DNA of 64,000 bases from Micromonospora nigra (lineage in GTDB: Bacteria; Actinomycetota; Actinomycetes; Mycobacteriales; Micromonosporaceae), in NCBI RefSeq assembly GCF_900091585.1, contig NZ_FMHT01000003.1:1488001-1552000 (forward strand), written 5' to 3'. Both the position numbers and the translations under genes were made by a program. Shown in pieces: positions 63,192 through 64,000 of the stretch. The notes under the pieces are model-generated. The model was not told the DNA's origin, searched no databases, and saw only the letters and a program-made list of their open reading frames with translations. Numbering within the stretch: position 1 is the stretch's first letter; every line of letters begins with the position of its first letter.

Positions 63192-64000
63192 TCAGTCCGG
63201 CGAATCGGCGTCTATGTCTGCGCTTCGGCGACGGCCGCGCCGCACCCCGGTGCCGGGCCCTCGCGTCACCACCGCCAACCCCGGGCCGCCCACCACCGCC
63301 GCCACGTCCCCGTCGGTGTCGGTACGCAGTACCCGCGCTCCGCCCCTGGTCAGGCGGCCGAGAACCGCCGGGTTGGGGTGCCCGTAGCCGTTGCCCGCCC
63401 CGACGGGAACCAGCGCCACCCGGGGCCTTACGGCGTCCAGGAACTCCGGATCCTGGTAGGCGCTGCCATGGTGCGCGACCTTCAACACCTCCGCCCGCAG
63501 CCCACCCGACGGCAGGCGCTCCCGCACCGCCTGCTGCTCCTCCGTCTCGGCGTCCCCGGCGAGCAGGATCCGCACCCCGGCTACCGTGGCCATCAGCATC
63601 AGCGAGTTGTTGTTCGGATCGGAACGGGTGCCCCGGATCGGGTAGGGCGGCCCGAGCACGACGAGGTCGACCGCGCCCGTCCCGTAGCGCCACCCCGCCG
63701 GGGCCGCCACCACCCGGGCCCCGTGGGCGGCGGCGGTGGCCCGGACGAGCTCCCGGCCGGCGGCCGGCTCCGGCCACCGTGGGGTGAGGACGGCGTCGAC
63801 CGGACGCCCCCGGAACACGCCCGCGACACCGCCGACGTGGTCGAGGTGGAAGTGGCTGATCACCAACAACGGCACCGCCCGGACGCCGAGCCGGTGCAGG
63901 CACCCGTCCGCCGCCCCCGGGTCGGGCCCCGCATCGACGACCACCGCCTCCCCGTCGGCGACCGGTAGCACCACCACGTCGCCCTGCCCCACCGCGCACG
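63192..64000 (-). CDS. comEC: ComEC/Rec2 C-terminal metallo-beta-lactamase domain (runs off the right edge)
   Basis: About 269 C-terminal residues of a DNA-uptake channel protein. The visible part begins AVGQGDVVVLPVADGEAVVVDAGPDPGAADG, typical of the MBL domain after the ComEC membrane segments, and carries the metal motif HFHLDHVGG and the later HHGS (VAHHGSAYQDPEF). The Competence membrane domain lies outside the window. comEC followed by holA is a common bacterial pair. Partial at its 5' end; stop at 63192. Confidence 0.93.
   Translation of the reverse strand, partial: CAVGQGDVVVLPVADGEAVVVDAGPDPGAADGCLHRLGVRAVPLLVISHFHLDHVGGVAGVFRGRPVDAVLTPRWPEPAAGRELVRATAAAHGARVVAAPAGWRYGTGAVDLVVLGPPYPIRGTRSDPNNNSLMLMATVAGVRILLAGDAETEEQQAVRERLPSGGLRAEVLKVAHHGSAYQDPEFLDAVRPRVALVPVGAGNGYGHPNPAVLGRLTRGGARVLRTDTDGDVAAVVGGPGLAVVTRGPGTGVRRGRRRSADIDADSPD

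Overview
This is a very GC-rich actinobacterial chromosome segment. Start codons are often GTG or TTG, genes often overlap by four bases (GTGA/ATGA), and secreted proteins carry Tat-type signals. The core gene order (dnaG, dgt, glyS, smtB-type arsR with zur, uppS, recO, era, a deaminase-like gene, a CNNM transporter gene, ybeY, phoH, rsmE, dnaJ, hrcA, hemW, lepA, rpsT, holA, comEC) follows, as far as I recall, the order around Rv2343c to Rv2415c in Mycobacterium tuberculosis. Base composition and accessory gene style fit a Micromonospora-like member of the Micromonosporaceae. The genus is inference. I see no phage, insertion sequence, CRISPR array, tRNA or rRNA.

Layout. 1-5.4 kb: the 5' part of dnaG, a membrane protein, a siderophore-interacting reductase behind an iron box, dgt with a VOC protein and a possible 18-residue leader ORF, and a roadblock protein. 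5.4-12.8 kb: pyruvate phosphate dikinase, a GH20 hexosaminidase, a secreted C39-type peptidase and dusB. 12.8-15.4 kb: three translationally coupled, Tat-exported paralogs. 15.6-18.4 kb: glyS and three small genes, one perhaps frameshifted. 18.4-21.8 kb: a zinc locus (Zur box, znuA-znuC-znuB-arsR-zur). 21.9-28 kb: a membrane protein, a long acyl-CoA dehydrogenase, DUF6328, an alpha/beta hydrolase and a YcgQ/YraQ pair. 28-31.3 kb: a TPP riboswitch and the thiamine-precursor ECF transporter ykoEDC. 31.5-33.2 kb: gnd and a small protein, separated by a perfect 22-bp hairpin.

33.3-49 kb is the conserved housekeeping block, mostly on the minus strand: uppS-recO; era, a deaminase-like pseudoenzyme gene, CNNM, ybeY and phoH; a serine hydrolase with a HIT protein; rsmE-dnaJ-hrcA under a CIRCE operator; and hemW. 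Accessory genes sit inside it (a DUF4097 lipoprotein, an acyltransferase, an SDR and a DUF4870 protein). 49-57.2 kb is accessory: an enoyl-CoA hydratase, a lysozyme-fold protein, a phytanoyl-CoA-dioxygenase-type oxygenase, a MOSC protein, a sugar ABC importer without its own ATPase, and two GlsB/YeaQ-type stress membrane proteins. 57.3-64 kb: lepA, a DUF4240 protein, a kinase-like protein, rpsT, a membrane protein, holA and the 3' part of comEC.

The clearest regulatory logic read from sequence is metal, cofactor and stress control: an IdeR-type iron box, a Zur box, a TPP riboswitch and CIRCE. The most unusual material is non-coding: several short tandem repeat arrays in intergenic regions (18 bp x3, 20 bp x5, 81 bp x2, 22 bp x4-5), plus a set of long, mostly perfect hairpins at gene ends.
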